Shown in pieces: positions 1 through 9,054 of a stretch of DNA of 64,000 nt. Every line of letters begins with the position of its first letter. Position 1 is the stretch's first letter. Made by a program: the position numbers and the translations under genes. The notes under the pieces are model-generated. The model had not been told where the DNA came from and did no database searches. It was given only the letters and a program-made list of their open reading frames with translations. The stretch comes from Verrucomicrobiota bacterium (GTDB lineage: Bacteria > Verrucomicrobiota > Verrucomicrobiia > Limisphaerales > JAHDYP01), in assembly GCA_023383055.1 (NCBI GenBank), contig JAHDYP010000001.1:48354-112353 (forward strand), in the 5' to 3' direction.

Positions 1-1
1 C

Positions 2-271
2 GATGCCGCACGCTGGTTCGGCGGCGGTTTCGCCAAAGGCAGACTCGCCGATACCAAAACGGATTACCTGCGCCGGTTCGTTCGTGAAACCTGGCGGGGC
101 GAACTCTGTCACTGGTGCGCGCTGGCCTGTCTTCCGCTGTTTTTCCTCTGGAACCCGCTCTGGGCGGACCTGGTGATGGCGGCTTACGCCATCGGGGCGA
201 ATCTCCCCTGCATCCTGGCTCAACGCTACAACCGCATCCGTTTCCGGCGCGTGCTGGCACGCCGCGGTTAA
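2..271 (+). CDS. CrtO-like glycosyl-carotenoate acyltransferase, C-terminal part (5' cut by window)
   Basis: The reading frame is open from the first bases and ends with TAA at 269-271, giving about 89 residues of a C-terminus. Motifs seen are GGGFAKGRL, RFVRETWRGELCHW and NLPCILAQRYNRIR. These match the conserved end of the glycosyl-4,4'-diaponeurosporenoate acyltransferase (CrtO) family, small membrane proteins that put a fatty acyl group on a glycosylated carotenoid acid. The segment LACLPLFFLWNPLWADLVM is hydrophobic and fits a membrane helix. That the family call is right rests on the QRYNR-type ending; the actual acceptor cannot be told from a fragment. No other carotenoid gene lies in the window. 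Confidence 0.72.
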   Translation, partial: DAARWFGGGFAKGRLADTKTDYLRRFVRETWRGELCHWCALACLPLFFLWNPLWADLVMAAYAIGANLPCILAQRYNRIRFRRVLARRG

Positions 272-304
272 GCGGTACGCCGCACGCCAGCCCCGGCCGA
301 CGTG

Positions 305-427
305 CTACTTGCGGCCCGCAACCTGTTTCGCCGCTGTGGCCTGTTGCTTCTGTTTGGCGGTCGCATCGGCCTTGAGTTGCTTCTGCGCCGTCTTCTTGTG
401 GACGGATTTCGGAGACTTGTCGCCCAT
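305..427 (-). CDS. Lysine-rich 40-residue MGDKSPKS-type small protein
   Basis: A short frame below the usual length cutoffs. It begins MGDKSPKSVHKKTAQKQ and continues as a Lys/Gln/Ala-rich low-complexity chain ending VAGRK. Upstream on the minus strand a GAGGTG Shine-Dalgarno sits four bases before the ATG, which supports translation. Short basic proteins opening with MGDKSPKS are familiar in Verrucomicrobiota and relatives and have no assigned function; a nucleic-acid-associated role would fit the charge but is only a guess. It stands alone between the acyltransferase end and the HEAT-repeat gene. Confidence 0.75.
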   Translation of the reverse strand: MGDKSPKSVHKKTAQKQLKADATAKQKQQATAAKQVAGRK

Positions 428-570
428 AAACACCTCGTGATTCAGACTTGGTTCGCTTTCCGGCGTGGATGGTTTTGCCGGGCTGATGCCACCCTACGCG
501 GCGTGGAGGCGAATGACAAACGAGATCTGCCGCAATATGACTAAAGCTCTCGTTTCCGGGTTTGTCTTCA

Positions 571-2970
571 TTATTGGCCATCCCAGCGCAGACCGGGCAC
601 TTCGGCCCCATCCACTGAGGTGATCCGAAGCGTAAGACCGCAGCCCACAGTGTGCTGGGTGATCTTGGCCAAGAGTTCATTCCAGCCCTCGCGCAACTGC
701 CCGGTCGCCCGGTCCTGGCCGGGAGTCAACCCGCGCACCGCGTTGTTGGCATGAACCAGCGCCCCGTTCACCCACAGCTTGATGCCGTCATCGGAGCCAA
801 TCGCGAATGCCACCGCCTGCGCGGCCGGCACGTACACTCGCGCCTTCGCGTACACCACGCAGTGGTCGCCGCCCGTGATGCCCGAGAGATCCACTTCGCC
901 CACCCGGGCCAGGTCGGCCGAGCCCGGCGCCCGTTGCCAGGCAGCGGCCCCCGCGTCGACTTGTTCGGGGGCGAAAGGAATATCGAAGAGTTCCTGGGCC
1001 TGCTTGCCCGCCACGCGATAAGGCCCGGCGCAGAGCCAGCCGGAATCCAGCTGCTTCATCAACGATTGCGCGTTGGTCCGCATCGAGGGATCGCCCGTGC
1101 CCGCGATCAAACGCGACAAAGCCGCTTCGACCGCCGCCAACTCCCTCGCCCCCAGCGACCGGGCGATCTGCAGGCAGGCGAGCTCCGCTTCGGCCTTGAC
1201 CGCCGGATCCGCGCATGCCTGCTCCGCCAGCGCCAGCGTCGCCGGATGCGGCACCCGGGCCAGGCCGGACAGGATCAGGCGCTTTTCCTCGACGCGGGTG
1301 GCGAGGGCGAAAGCAGCGGCGAGAGCGTCGAGCCGCGCCTGCGCTTCCAAAGCAACCCCTTCGTCGGTAGCCAGCCGGACGGAGCCATCCAGCGCGCGAG
1401 AACGCAGGCTTGCGTCGGTTGACTCCCGGGCCAGTTTGAGCAAATCCGGCAGCAACTGGGGATCCGGGGACGAGCACAAGGCGCGAGCGGCGGCGTTGCG
1501 GATGCCGGCGTTGGGATCCCGCAGTGCCGCGCGCAAGGCGGCGCGGATGCGGTCGTCCACGAACAGCACGCCGATCGGGAGCAGCGCTTCGCGGACCTCG
1601 ACTCGGTCGCCCGCCAGCAACGTCAGGATCGGGCGAAGTTCAAGCTCCCGCGGGTCGGCAGTGCGTCCGATGAGCGATTCGAACACGCCGCGGACCTGAT
1701 CGCGGGCGACTTGACTCTTCGAATGGACGAGAAGGAGCACGAGAGCATCCAGGTGGCTGCCGTCCACCAGTTGACCCAGCGCCTGAAGCGCCGCGCGACG
1801 GGCCGGCGCGTCCTCTTCACGGGCTAACTCGAGCAAAGCCGGCACCGCCGCCGGATCCGACCGCGCGCTCAAGGCACGAACGAGCTCCATCTGGACCGCC
1901 GGATTCGCCGTCCCCAGGCCCGCCGTCAATGTCGCGGTTACGGCTCCGCGTCGCAGGACGACGAGCGCTTGCCGAGCGGCCGCCTGCTCGGCCTCGTCCG
2001 TGGAGGTCGCGGACTCGGCCAGCAGCGTGACGCACGTCGCGTCACCCAAGGCACCCAAGGCCGAGGCGGCGGCGGCGCGAACCGCGGGTTCGACGCTGCG
2101 CGCCGCCGTCAGCACAACCGGCAAGGCCGCGGCATCGCCCCGAGCCTGCAGCAGCGCAAGCAGGGCGACCTGTCGGCCGGGAGGCGAGTTGGGCAGCAGC
2201 TCGGCCAAGGCCTGGGTCGCGGCGGGATGCTGAAGGCCGCCGGCCAGTTGAAGCGCGGCGGCCCCGGCGGCGGCATCGCGCCCGCCCAAGCCGGCAACGA
2301 TGAGGCCAAAGCCGCCGTCGTCCGCGGATCGGATCATTCCCGCATACGCGGCGGCGCGGATGGGTTCCACTTCCGAGGAATCATAGAGCGATCGGTAGAT
2401 GGCGCCGGCGCGGACGCGATTGCCTTCCTCGAGCTGGCGTTCCGCGCACCGCATCAGCCCCTCGAGCAGCGCCGGACGCGCCGGAGCCGGAATCTTGTGG
2501 CGCGCGGCCTCGAGCGCGGATAAGGCCCCGACCGAGCCAATCCTGCCGAGCGCGGTGGCGGAGGCGGCCGCGAGGGCGGCGTCCGTTTCGCTGAGCATCG
2601 GCTCGAGCAACGGCACCGCCTCAACCTCGCCACGCCAGCCGAGCGAATCGATCAGACCAACCTTGGCCAGACCAGCGGACTCGCCCAGCGCCTGACGCAG
2701 GGCGGCGCCCGCCTCCGGAAACGGCATGCCCTCGAGCGCATGACGCGCAGCATGCGCCGTGGCGTCGTCGTTGAGGAGTGCCGCCAGGACGGGAACGGCC
2801 CGCACTGTGCCCACGCCGCGCAGTCGTCCGGCGGCATCGGCCTTCTGGATCGGATCGGCGCTGGACCGGAGGACGCCGAGGAGGTCTTGCTCCTGGTCGG
2901 CGCCGGCGGGGAGCGCGGTCAACGCCAGCAGGCCGGCAATGAGGAGGTTCTTCAAAATGAGCGTTTTCAT
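571..2970 (-). CDS. Exported HEAT-repeat protein with C-terminal beta-sandwich
   Basis: About 799 residues. The ATG at 2970 is preferred over the longer open frame because AGGAAG lies just upstream and a clean signal peptide follows (MKTLILKNLLIAGLLALTALP, cut near AGA|DQ). Residues about 25-640 are Ala/Leu-rich helical repeats of the HEAT type (for example LRDPNAGIRNAAARALCSS), usually protein-protein scaffolds. The last 150 residues change character: WLCAGPYRVAGKQ, then IGSDDGIKLWVNGALVHAN and GWNELLAKITQ, a PA14-like or sugar-binding beta-sandwich seen at the end of many verrucomicrobial and planctomycetal exported proteins. It lies 42 bases downstream of the Gfo/Idh/MocA gene on the same strand, so the two are probably co-transcribed. 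Binding partner unknown. Confidence 0.85.
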   Translation of the reverse strand: MKTLILKNLLIAGLLALTALPAGADQEQDLLGVLRSSADPIQKADAAGRLRGVGTVRAVPVLAALLNDDATAHAARHALEGMPFPEAGAALRQALGESAGLAKVGLIDSLGWRGEVEAVPLLEPMLSETDAALAAASATALGRIGSVGALSALEAARHKIPAPARPALLEGLMRCAERQLEEGNRVRAGAIYRSLYDSSEVEPIRAAAYAGMIRSADDGGFGLIVAGLGGRDAAAGAAALQLAGGLQHPAATQALAELLPNSPPGRQVALLALLQARGDAAALPVVLTAARSVEPAVRAAAASALGALGDATCVTLLAESATSTDEAEQAAARQALVVLRRGAVTATLTAGLGTANPAVQMELVRALSARSDPAAVPALLELAREEDAPARRAALQALGQLVDGSHLDALVLLLVHSKSQVARDQVRGVFESLIGRTADPRELELRPILTLLAGDRVEVREALLPIGVLFVDDRIRAALRAALRDPNAGIRNAAARALCSSPDPQLLPDLLKLARESTDASLRSRALDGSVRLATDEGVALEAQARLDALAAAFALATRVEEKRLILSGLARVPHPATLALAEQACADPAVKAEAELACLQIARSLGARELAAVEAALSRLIAGTGDPSMRTNAQSLMKQLDSGWLCAGPYRVAGKQAQELFDIPFAPEQVDAGAAAWQRAPGSADLARVGEVDLSGITGGDHCVVYAKARVYVPAAQAVAFAIGSDDGIKLWVNGALVHANNAVRGLTPGQDRATGQLREGWNELLAKITQHTVGCGLTLRITSVDGAEVPGLRWDGQ

Positions 2971-3012
2971 GGTGCTTCCTGGACGCGCGAGATGCGGGGT
3001 CATGCGCCCGGT

Positions 3013-4365
3013 TCAGAGCCGCCAGGGCGGGCGCGGAGAATAGGCAAGGAGCCGGTTGGCCTGCGCATCGCCCTCGAACTCGGCCTTGACGGGGTTCCAC
3101 TTGAGCTGCCGCCGCAGGATGAGCGCGATGCCACCGATCAAAATGGCGTTCATGGTGTAAACGGCCGTTTCCGGCTCGCAAATGGTCGGCCGCCGCGTGC
3201 GAATGCATTCCAGGAAGTTGCCGGAATGGCTGGTGGCGCGATACACCCGCGAGTCGTCGGCCCGCAATGGCGTCCGCAGAATCGAGGGCGGATCGGATAC
3301 AATATGAGCCCGGTCGACCGCGATCCGCCCGGTGGTGCCGACGAAACAGGCGCCGCCGTCCGGCCCCACCGCTTCACCCGGATAAGCGCTCGAGTGCACC
3401 ACCACGCCGTTGGCATATCGATAATGCACCACCGTGTCGTTCGGGTCTCCGCCTTCGGATTCGCACCAGACATCGATCGGCGCCGTTGGCTCGGGATGTA
3501 CCGTCCACTGAATGATGTCGTAATGGTGCGGGCTCCAGTTCACATCGCCGACGAAACAGCCGGAAAGCGCGTGGCCGGCTTCGCCGTTGAACGGCCGCCA
3601 CGGCAACGGCCCCAGCCAGAGATCCCAGTCGAAGCCGGCGGGAACCGGCTGGCTCTCCTTCGAGGTCCAGGGTGACGGATAGAACGCGCCCGGCTGCCGG
3701 TAGGCATACACTTCCTTGAGCTGGCCGATCCGCCCGTTGCGGACCAATTCGCACGCGAGCCGGAATTTGCCCGCGTATTCGGAGCGTTGTTGCATCCCGG
3801 CCTGGTAAATCCGCCCATAGCGTTGGCTGGTCTCCACCAACTGGCGACCCTCGCGCACCGTGATCGCTATCGGTTTCTCGCAGTAAACGTCCTTGCCCGC
3901 CCCCATGGCCATGATCGCCATCGGCGCCGCCCAGTGATACGGCTGCGCCAGCAATACCGCGTCAATGTCCGGCCGCGCCAGCACTTCCCGAAAGTCGCGG
4001 TAGGCCCGTACCCCGTCGTAGCCGGCCTGGCCGAACTTCTGGGCATACATCTGGTTGCAGCGCTGCTCGGCGCTCTCCCGCCGTTCCTGGCGCACATCGC
4101 AAACCGCCAGGACCTGGACGTCATCCCGCGCAACATACCCGCCCGGCACATAGGTCCATGCCCCGCCCAGCAGATGGCCGGTGCCCTGGCCGCCCAGCCC
4201 GATGAAACCCATCGTGATCCGGCCGTTCGGCGAGCCTGCCGCCCCCAAACCGAGGGCACGGGCCGGAATCAAGGTCGGTCCGGCCACGACGGCACCAAAG
4301 GCGAGCGCGCTCTGGCGCAGAAAGCCCCGGCGATGGATAGTGCGCTTGTCGGTTCTGGCATTCAT
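3013..4365 (-). CDS. Tat-exported Gfo/Idh/MocA family oxidoreductase
   Basis: 450 residues. The N-terminus has a twin-arginine signal (HRRGFLRQSALAFGAVVAG), so the folded enzyme with its NAD(P) cofactor is likely exported to the periplasm. The Rossmann start MGFIGLGGQGTGHLLGG follows, then the family's EKP motif in DVYCEKPIAI, whose Lys is part of the active site. The second half is the C-terminal alpha/beta domain. Family members oxidise or epimerise sugars and sugar acids, often through 3-keto intermediates; the substrate here is unknown. It is the first gene of a probable two-gene unit with the HEAT protein. The start is the only ATG before the twin arginines. Confidence 0.9.
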   Translation of the reverse strand: MNARTDKRTIHRRGFLRQSALAFGAVVAGPTLIPARALGLGAAGSPNGRITMGFIGLGGQGTGHLLGGAWTYVPGGYVARDDVQVLAVCDVRQERRESAEQRCNQMYAQKFGQAGYDGVRAYRDFREVLARPDIDAVLLAQPYHWAAPMAIMAMGAGKDVYCEKPIAITVREGRQLVETSQRYGRIYQAGMQQRSEYAGKFRLACELVRNGRIGQLKEVYAYRQPGAFYPSPWTSKESQPVPAGFDWDLWLGPLPWRPFNGEAGHALSGCFVGDVNWSPHHYDIIQWTVHPEPTAPIDVWCESEGGDPNDTVVHYRYANGVVVHSSAYPGEAVGPDGGACFVGTTGRIAVDRAHIVSDPPSILRTPLRADDSRVYRATSHSGNFLECIRTRRPTICEPETAVYTMNAILIGGIALILRRQLKWNPVKAEFEGDAQANRLLAYSPRPPWRL

Positions 4366-4599
4366 GGGATGGCAAGATGCTGTTGCCGCCCATTATTAAG
4401 GTCGACCGTCCGCGAGCGCCAACATTTCCTTTCAGCACAGCCACATCGCGGATTCCATCGAGCCAACCGGCGCCACGGTAAATGTCGGTCGGACCGCGGC
4501 CCTCGCGATCCGCCTTTGAGAGGAAGGATGACTGATGAATCGATTCATATCTACTTCTAGCCAGCGGCCAACTCCTGTTCTATATTCCGGCACTCGAAA

Positions 4600-5412
4600 T
4601 TGAACATGATCATGAAAAGATATCTCGCAGCTCTGATGGTCAGCCTGACAGCCTGCTCAGGCGCCCTCGCCCAGGATTGGGCCAAAGACCGACTCGAAAA
4701 CTCCCCACGTCACCTCGAGTGGGTGACCGTCAAACAGGGCGACCGCGAGGTCAAATGCTTCCTCGCCTTCCCCGAAGTCAAAGAGAAAGCAACCGCCGTC
4801 GTGGTCATCCACGAAATCTTCGGCCTCACCGACTGGGTCCGGGGTGTGGCGGATCAACTGGCGGCCGCCGGTTACATCGCCATCGCTCCCGATCTCTTGT
4901 CCGGCATGGCTCCCGGCGGCGGCGGCACCGCCGAGCTCGGCGGCAGCGACGGCGCCCGCAAGGTCATCGCGACCTTGCCGCCCGACCAGATCACCGCCGA
5001 TTTGAAGGCCGTGGTGGAATACGTCGCCAAATTGCCGGCGGCGAACGGCAAGGTCGCCGTAGGCGGATTCTGCTGGGGCGGCAGCCAGACCTTCCGTTTC
5101 GCCACCCACAACAACCAGATCCTGGCCGCCTTTCCCTTTTACGGCAGCGGTCCGGACGATGCCGCCGCCATCGCGCGCATCGAATGTCCAGTCTACGGCT
5201 TTTACGGCGGCAACGACGCCCGGGTGAATGCCACCATTCCCCAGTCCGAAAAACTGATGAAGGAAGCCGGCAAGAAGTATGAGCCCGTGATTTACGACAG
5301 CGCCGGACACGGCTTCATGCGCGCCGGCGAAGCTCCCGACGCCAATGAAGCCAACAAAACCGCCCGCACCGCCGCCTGGAAACGCTGGAAGGAACTGCTC
5401 GCGGGCTTGTAG
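4600..5412 (+). CDS. Exported dienelactone hydrolase family protein
   Basis: About 270 residues, alpha/beta-hydrolase fold. The N-terminus is a signal peptide (MKRYLAALMVSLTACSGALAQ). Three in-frame ATGs (4600, 4606, 4612) are possible starts and none has a clear ribosome site; the third gives the tidiest signal peptide. The catalytic triad is visible: Cys in GGFCWGG (near residue 157), Asp in FYGGNDARVN and His in SAGHGFM. The Cys nucleophile is typical of dienelactone hydrolase, which opens lactones formed in ring-cleavage pathways, but many secreted homologs act on other esters. It is transcribed away from the Gfo/Idh/MocA gene across a 234-base gap. Confidence 0.88.
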   Translation: MNMIMKRYLAALMVSLTACSGALAQDWAKDRLENSPRHLEWVTVKQGDREVKCFLAFPEVKEKATAVVVIHEIFGLTDWVRGVADQLAAAGYIAIAPDLLSGMAPGGGGTAELGGSDGARKVIATLPPDQITADLKAVVEYVAKLPAANGKVAVGGFCWGGSQTFRFATHNNQILAAFPFYGSGPDDAAAIARIECPVYGFYGGNDARVNATIPQSEKLMKEAGKKYEPVIYDSAGHGFMRAGEAPDANEANKTARTAAWKRWKELLAGL

Positions 5413-5420
5413 CCTGCGGC

Positions 5421-5966
5421 CTACTGGAACCAGGCGAATCGCAGCGTAATCAGCACCAGTTGCGCGATTTCGAACAGGCTGAACACGATCGTGCCGCAGA
5501 TCAGGAGAACCAGGCCGTCCCGTCGGGATGCATACGCGAATGATTCGCCGAGTTGCGCGCCAAAACTTGCGTCCTCCGGCAGCGTTTGCACCCCGCGCCG
5601 GCGTTGGGTTGCCGCCACATGTACCGCAGGGGTGTAAGCCACCGGCCGGGCTTGGGGAATCGACTCCTCCGGATAGCTGAATTGGACGGAGCCCAGTTGC
5701 AGTTGTTGAACCGGCCGCAGGATTTCCTGCTGAACGGGCATGCCATCGATCAACGTGCCCGTTGCCGATGCCAGGTCACGCACCACCGCCCGATCATCGC
5801 TCACCTCGATTTCGCACTGCGCCTCCGACACGGAAGGATCATCCAGGATCAACGCGCAGTCCGGCCCGGTTCCCACCCGGTAGGTGCCTGGTTAGAGAGG
5901 AATGGTCTGAATTCCATCAGCCGTGTGATGGGGCAGACAGACCGTCGAGGACGCGCTGTTACTCAT
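5421..5966 (-). pseudogene. FHA-domain membrane protein interrupted by an in-frame TAA
   Basis: Reading leftward from ATG 5966 gives MSNSASSTVCLPHHTADGIQ then TIPL, a TAA at 5892-5894, and in the same frame PGTYRVGTGPDCALILDDPS. Together these form a normal forkhead-associated domain start (first strand, YRVG, LDDPSVSEAQCEIEV), so one stop codon splits the domain between strands 1 and 2. The rest reads on without error: ATGTLIDGMPV, a linker, and a C-terminal hydrophobic helix (LVLLICGTIVFSLFEIAQLV). FHA domains bind phosphothreonine, so this could once have been a partner of a Ser/Thr kinase. Related proteins often carry several membrane helices after the FHA domain; only one is left here, so the 3' end may be shortened too. 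Alternatives are a sequencing error or internal GTG initiation at 5876. Confidence 0.7.
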
Positions 5967-6271
5967 ATGAGGGCCTGTGCCCGTGATCAAGGGGTGTCTT
6001 GGTGCCGGAAGAATAGCCGATCCTTGGGCTGGCGCACGCGAAAAAGCCGTTCGCAAGGACAGTCGGATCGTGGCCAACTTCTTTGACGCGGGTCCTTTCG
6101 CCAGGGTAGAGTTGCCCTCAGCACGCCCATGAACCGGCCACGCTATTCAGACTGGGCCTCAGCCCCCGACTTCGGCGATAATCCGATGGCTGGCGTGATC
6201 ACGGTCTCCTCGTCGGGGCTAAGCTTCGAATTGTAACCTGCTGTCCGAATCGGATTCCCCGTGGACCGGAT

Positions 6272-6295
6272 TCAACTGGATCGTGATCCAGTTGA
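6272..6295. repeat. 24-base dyad with 2-base centre
   Basis: TCAACTGGATC and its exact reverse complement GATCCAGTTGA flank a central GT, an 11-base perfect arm on each side. The size and tight spacing fit a transcription-factor operator or a short hairpin. No gene begins immediately next to it, so its target is unclear. Confidence 0.55.
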
Positions 6296-6496
6296 TCGGT
6301 TTCTGACCACCGATAAACAGGAGGGGATCTTTTTATTCGCATGAACAATCCGAGCTACAGTAAGCCGCGCCCAGCAATCCATTGGGTGGAATCCGCTGGC
6401 CATGGAAATGGGTGCCATCACGAGGCGCTTTGGGAGATGCCTCACACGGTCTGCCCGTCTTTCCGTCCCGTTCGGATGGGGCGCGGTTTTTCAACG

Positions 6497-6567
6497 AGCC
6501 CGCACATCGCTTGTACTGCTCATGAAGCGCTTGTGCTTTGAACGCAAACCCATGAAATGTGCGGGCT
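6497..6567. repeat. 11-base inverted repeat, 49-base spacer
   Basis: AGCCCGCACAT at 6497-6507 is matched exactly by ATGTGCGGGCT at 6557-6567. A run of five T lies just before the left arm. It could be a stem of an untranslated RNA or the remains of element ends; there is no coding gene between the arms. Confidence 0.45.
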
Positions 6568-6900
6568 AGAAGTCATCTCATCGATGGCGGCAGTTGTAGG
6601 GCCGAGTTACACGAGGCCGCGATGTAAGCCGCATGGAACCTCAGACTCGCAGCAGGTCGCCCCTCGTTTCATGAAGTGGCTTTTGGGGCGCTGAACGGCG
6701 CAGCCATGCAAACCCTGGGAGAGTGAGGGCGTTGCGCACGGCGTTGGGAACTTATCCGTAAGGAAATCCTTTTCCTGCCGTATTCGTATACAGCGCCCGT
6801 TTGCGATTGTTAATGACGTCACTGAATCTGGAATCTATGAAGCCACCCGCAACCAGTTCCCGGACTTTCTGTCGGCTCGGTAGCGAGTCTGTACTCGATA

Positions 6901-6916
6901 CCCCATGATCATGGGG
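6901..6916. promoter_or_regulatory. CCCCATGATCATGGGG palindrome, copy 1
   Basis: A perfect 16-base palindrome, 86 bases upstream of the ATG at 7003. Near-identical CCCCATGAACATGGGG copies occur at 24009 and 28935, also in intergenic DNA. Repeated placement upstream of genes suggests a regulator site. The regulator is not known. Confidence 0.5.
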
Positions 6917-7002
6917 CTGTAAGCAAGGTTTTGCCTCGGTTAAAATCGGCTAACCCTTAAACGCCTTCGCAGAGAGAACCGGTGAGAAGACACTGCCAAA
7001 TC

Positions 7003-8931
7003 ATGAAAGCGCGGAACTCTCGACGGGAAGAACGGGCAACCCACGCCAACCCTTGCATGCGTGGAAGTCGGCGGCGGCCGAGCCGCCAATTCTCGCGATG
7101 GCTGTTGGTCGTTCTCGCGGTTCACTCCTGTTTCGCCGCGTCCTTCGATCCGGCAACGAACACGGTCTTCGACGCGGGAGGGGCCTTGGAGACCCAGGCA
7201 GCGAATAGCTACGCGGCCGGTCCGGTGGATCAGTATCCTGGACCGGACGAGGATTTCACGATCGAGGGCTACATTTTCATCCCGACAGAACACCGATACA
7301 TCTCCGTTGGTGGATACTTGTTCTTTCGGGAGGGCTTCGCGGACATCTACATCAACAGTCCATTGCTCGAAAGCTACAAGTACCAGATCTTCTTTGGCGT
7401 TGCCACAGGTGAACCGAAGCAGTTTGAAGGGCCGCTGTTTGGCCGGTACTGGCACGAGATTGAGAACGGTTGGCATCATTGGGCCTGCGTCAACGATTCG
7501 ATCGCAGGAGAGCAGAGGATCTACCTTGACGGTGTGATCACACTTCCGGGCATTTGGCAGACTGTGACGCTCGGAAACATCACGCCTCCCCTCGATCAGG
7601 CGGTCATCGGAGGAAAACCGTCGAACAATGCCGAATGGGCTTGGGGTTTCTACTGGGATGAAGTGCGGGTTTCCCGGTCAGCGCGTTACTCAGGTAACTT
7701 CGACCCGCCCGCTCGAGCCTTTGCTCCGGACGCCGATACTGTCGCCTTGTGGCACTTCGATGAGCCGACAGGCGCGACCGAGTTCGACGACGCCTCGGGG
7801 AATGGATATACCTTGACCGGCGTCAACGGAGCGATGGGACAGCGCTTCGGCAACGCCTTGCCGATTACTGTCACCGTCGAACCGTTCAGCCAAACCAATA
7901 GCGCCGGGGCGACAGCCATCTTCAATGGCATCGTCGAAGGTGGCGATCCCGTGAGCTACCAGTGGCAGAAAGACGGGTTGACGCTCATAGACGGAGGGAA
8001 TATCGCGGGGGCAGTCGCTCCCACCCTCAACGTGTCAAACCTTACCAAGGCCGATGAAGGTGAATATACCCTGACTATCACAATTGAGACCGAGAGTTTC
8101 ACGAGTGCCCCGGCGGTACTCGTGGTGCACCAACCGAACCGTGAGCCGCAGATCGTGTCCCCCGGTCCTCAGATTGTGCCGGAGGAGACGCTTTTTGAAA
8201 TGACGCTCGACGTCATCGAATTGGATCCGGGGAGCCAGTTGGTTTTTAGCCTAGCCGGGGGCCCGCCGGACATGGTCGTCGATACCGCGAGCGGCAGACT
8301 CACCTGGACACCCACCGAAGAGCAAGGCCCATCGACCAACCTAGTGACTGCGACGGTAATGGACGATGGCACACCACCCCTGAGCAACTCGGTCAGCTTC
8401 GTCGTCACCGTGCTGGAAAGCAACATGCCGCCTCGGCTGGAGGATCTGGATGCTGTGGCGGTTTGGCCGGGCGAGAGCATGAACCTGTCGTTGCACGCCG
8501 AGGATCCCGATTGGCCGGCCAACGACTTGGTGCTGACACTCATTGGGAACACACAAGGAGCCACCGTCCTCCCTGGTGGCGAGGGCTGGGCCACGTTTGA
8601 GTGGACCCCGGGAGACGAGGACGCTGGCACGAATTCCTTCACGATCAGGGTGGAGGACAACGGGTTACCGCCCATGTCCGATGAACAGACGCTTGTCGTG
8701 GTTGTGCGCCATCCCACCCGGGTGACACTCGAGCCAACAATCATCGCGGAGGGTGGAGTGGAATTGACGTTCACCGGAGACCCGGGCCGAACATACGTCC
8801 TGGAGATCAGCACAGACCTCGAAAACTGGACCACGCTCACGGACACGCTGGCAACGGAGCCACGGGTCACCATGAGCGACACTTCTCCCGCGACCGAGAG
8901 ACAAAGATACTACCGTGTCGTATCACACTAG
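7003..8931 (+). CDS. Exported LamG / Ig / cadherin-like domain protein
   Basis: About 642 residues. The ATG at 7003 (MKARNS) is chosen; GTG 6982 and ATG 7057 are alternatives. All lead into a signal peptide (RWLLVVLAVHSCFAA). Domains in order: a concanavalin/LamG-like fold (about 35-250; WHHWACVND, RIYLDGVI, FYWDEVRVSRSARY, TVALWHFDE), an Ig-like domain (about 290-380; YQWQKDG, LTKADEGEYTL), two putative-Ig/cadherin-like domains (about 385-570; TASGRLTWTPTEEQG, NSFTIRVEDNGLPP), and a C-terminal module with YVLEISTDLENWTTL and RQRYYRVV. This is a surface or matrix protein that likely binds carbohydrate or other cells; no catalytic domain is seen. It is followed after 123 bases by another exported protein on the same strand. 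Confidence 0.85.
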   Translation: MKARNSRREERATHANPCMRGSRRRPSRQFSRWLLVVLAVHSCFAASFDPATNTVFDAGGALETQAANSYAAGPVDQYPGPDEDFTIEGYIFIPTEHRYISVGGYLFFREGFADIYINSPLLESYKYQIFFGVATGEPKQFEGPLFGRYWHEIENGWHHWACVNDSIAGEQRIYLDGVITLPGIWQTVTLGNITPPLDQAVIGGKPSNNAEWAWGFYWDEVRVSRSARYSGNFDPPARAFAPDADTVALWHFDEPTGATEFDDASGNGYTLTGVNGAMGQRFGNALPITVTVEPFSQTNSAGATAIFNGIVEGGDPVSYQWQKDGLTLIDGGNIAGAVAPTLNVSNLTKADEGEYTLTITIETESFTSAPAVLVVHQPNREPQIVSPGPQIVPEETLFEMTLDVIELDPGSQLVFSLAGGPPDMVVDTASGRLTWTPTEEQGPSTNLVTATVMDDGTPPLSNSVSFVVTVLESNMPPRLEDLDAVAVWPGESMNLSLHAEDPDWPANDLVLTLIGNTQGATVLPGGEGWATFEWTPGDEDAGTNSFTIRVEDNGLPPMSDEQTLVVVVRHPTRVTLEPTIIAEGGVELTFTGDPGRTYVLEISTDLENWTTLTDTLATEPRVTMSDTSPATERQRYYRVVSH

Positions 8932-9054
8932 CATCCATCTCACGATCGGCGCCCATTGGAATGGCGAGTTACACCAACCTGCAGCCCTTGCCGGCGACTG
9001 TCAGTTGCCGGACCGGCGGGAACTCGTTTCTCAGGAACCACGACCCGCGGCTGT

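Larger units (their letters stand above)
5967..6981. other. Gene-poor kilobase with inverted repeats
   Basis: No convincing gene. The longest frame (6341-6541, plus) has no family resemblance and its composition is not gene-like. The stretch holds three distinct inverted repeats listed separately (6272-6295, 6497-6567 and 6901-6916). It is less GC-rich than the flanking genes. It probably contains the promoter for the 7003 gene near its right end. Confidence 0.5.

Noticed and set aside
652..1422. Long plus-strand open frame opposite the HEAT-repeat gene
   Set aside because: It is a high-GC antisense shadow, rich in Arg/Gly/Pro, with no start context; the minus-strand gene explains the region.
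6341..6541. 66-codon plus-strand frame in the gene-poor kilobase
   Set aside because: No ribosome site and no family resemblance, and its 3' end runs through the left arm of the 6497-6567 inverted repeat.
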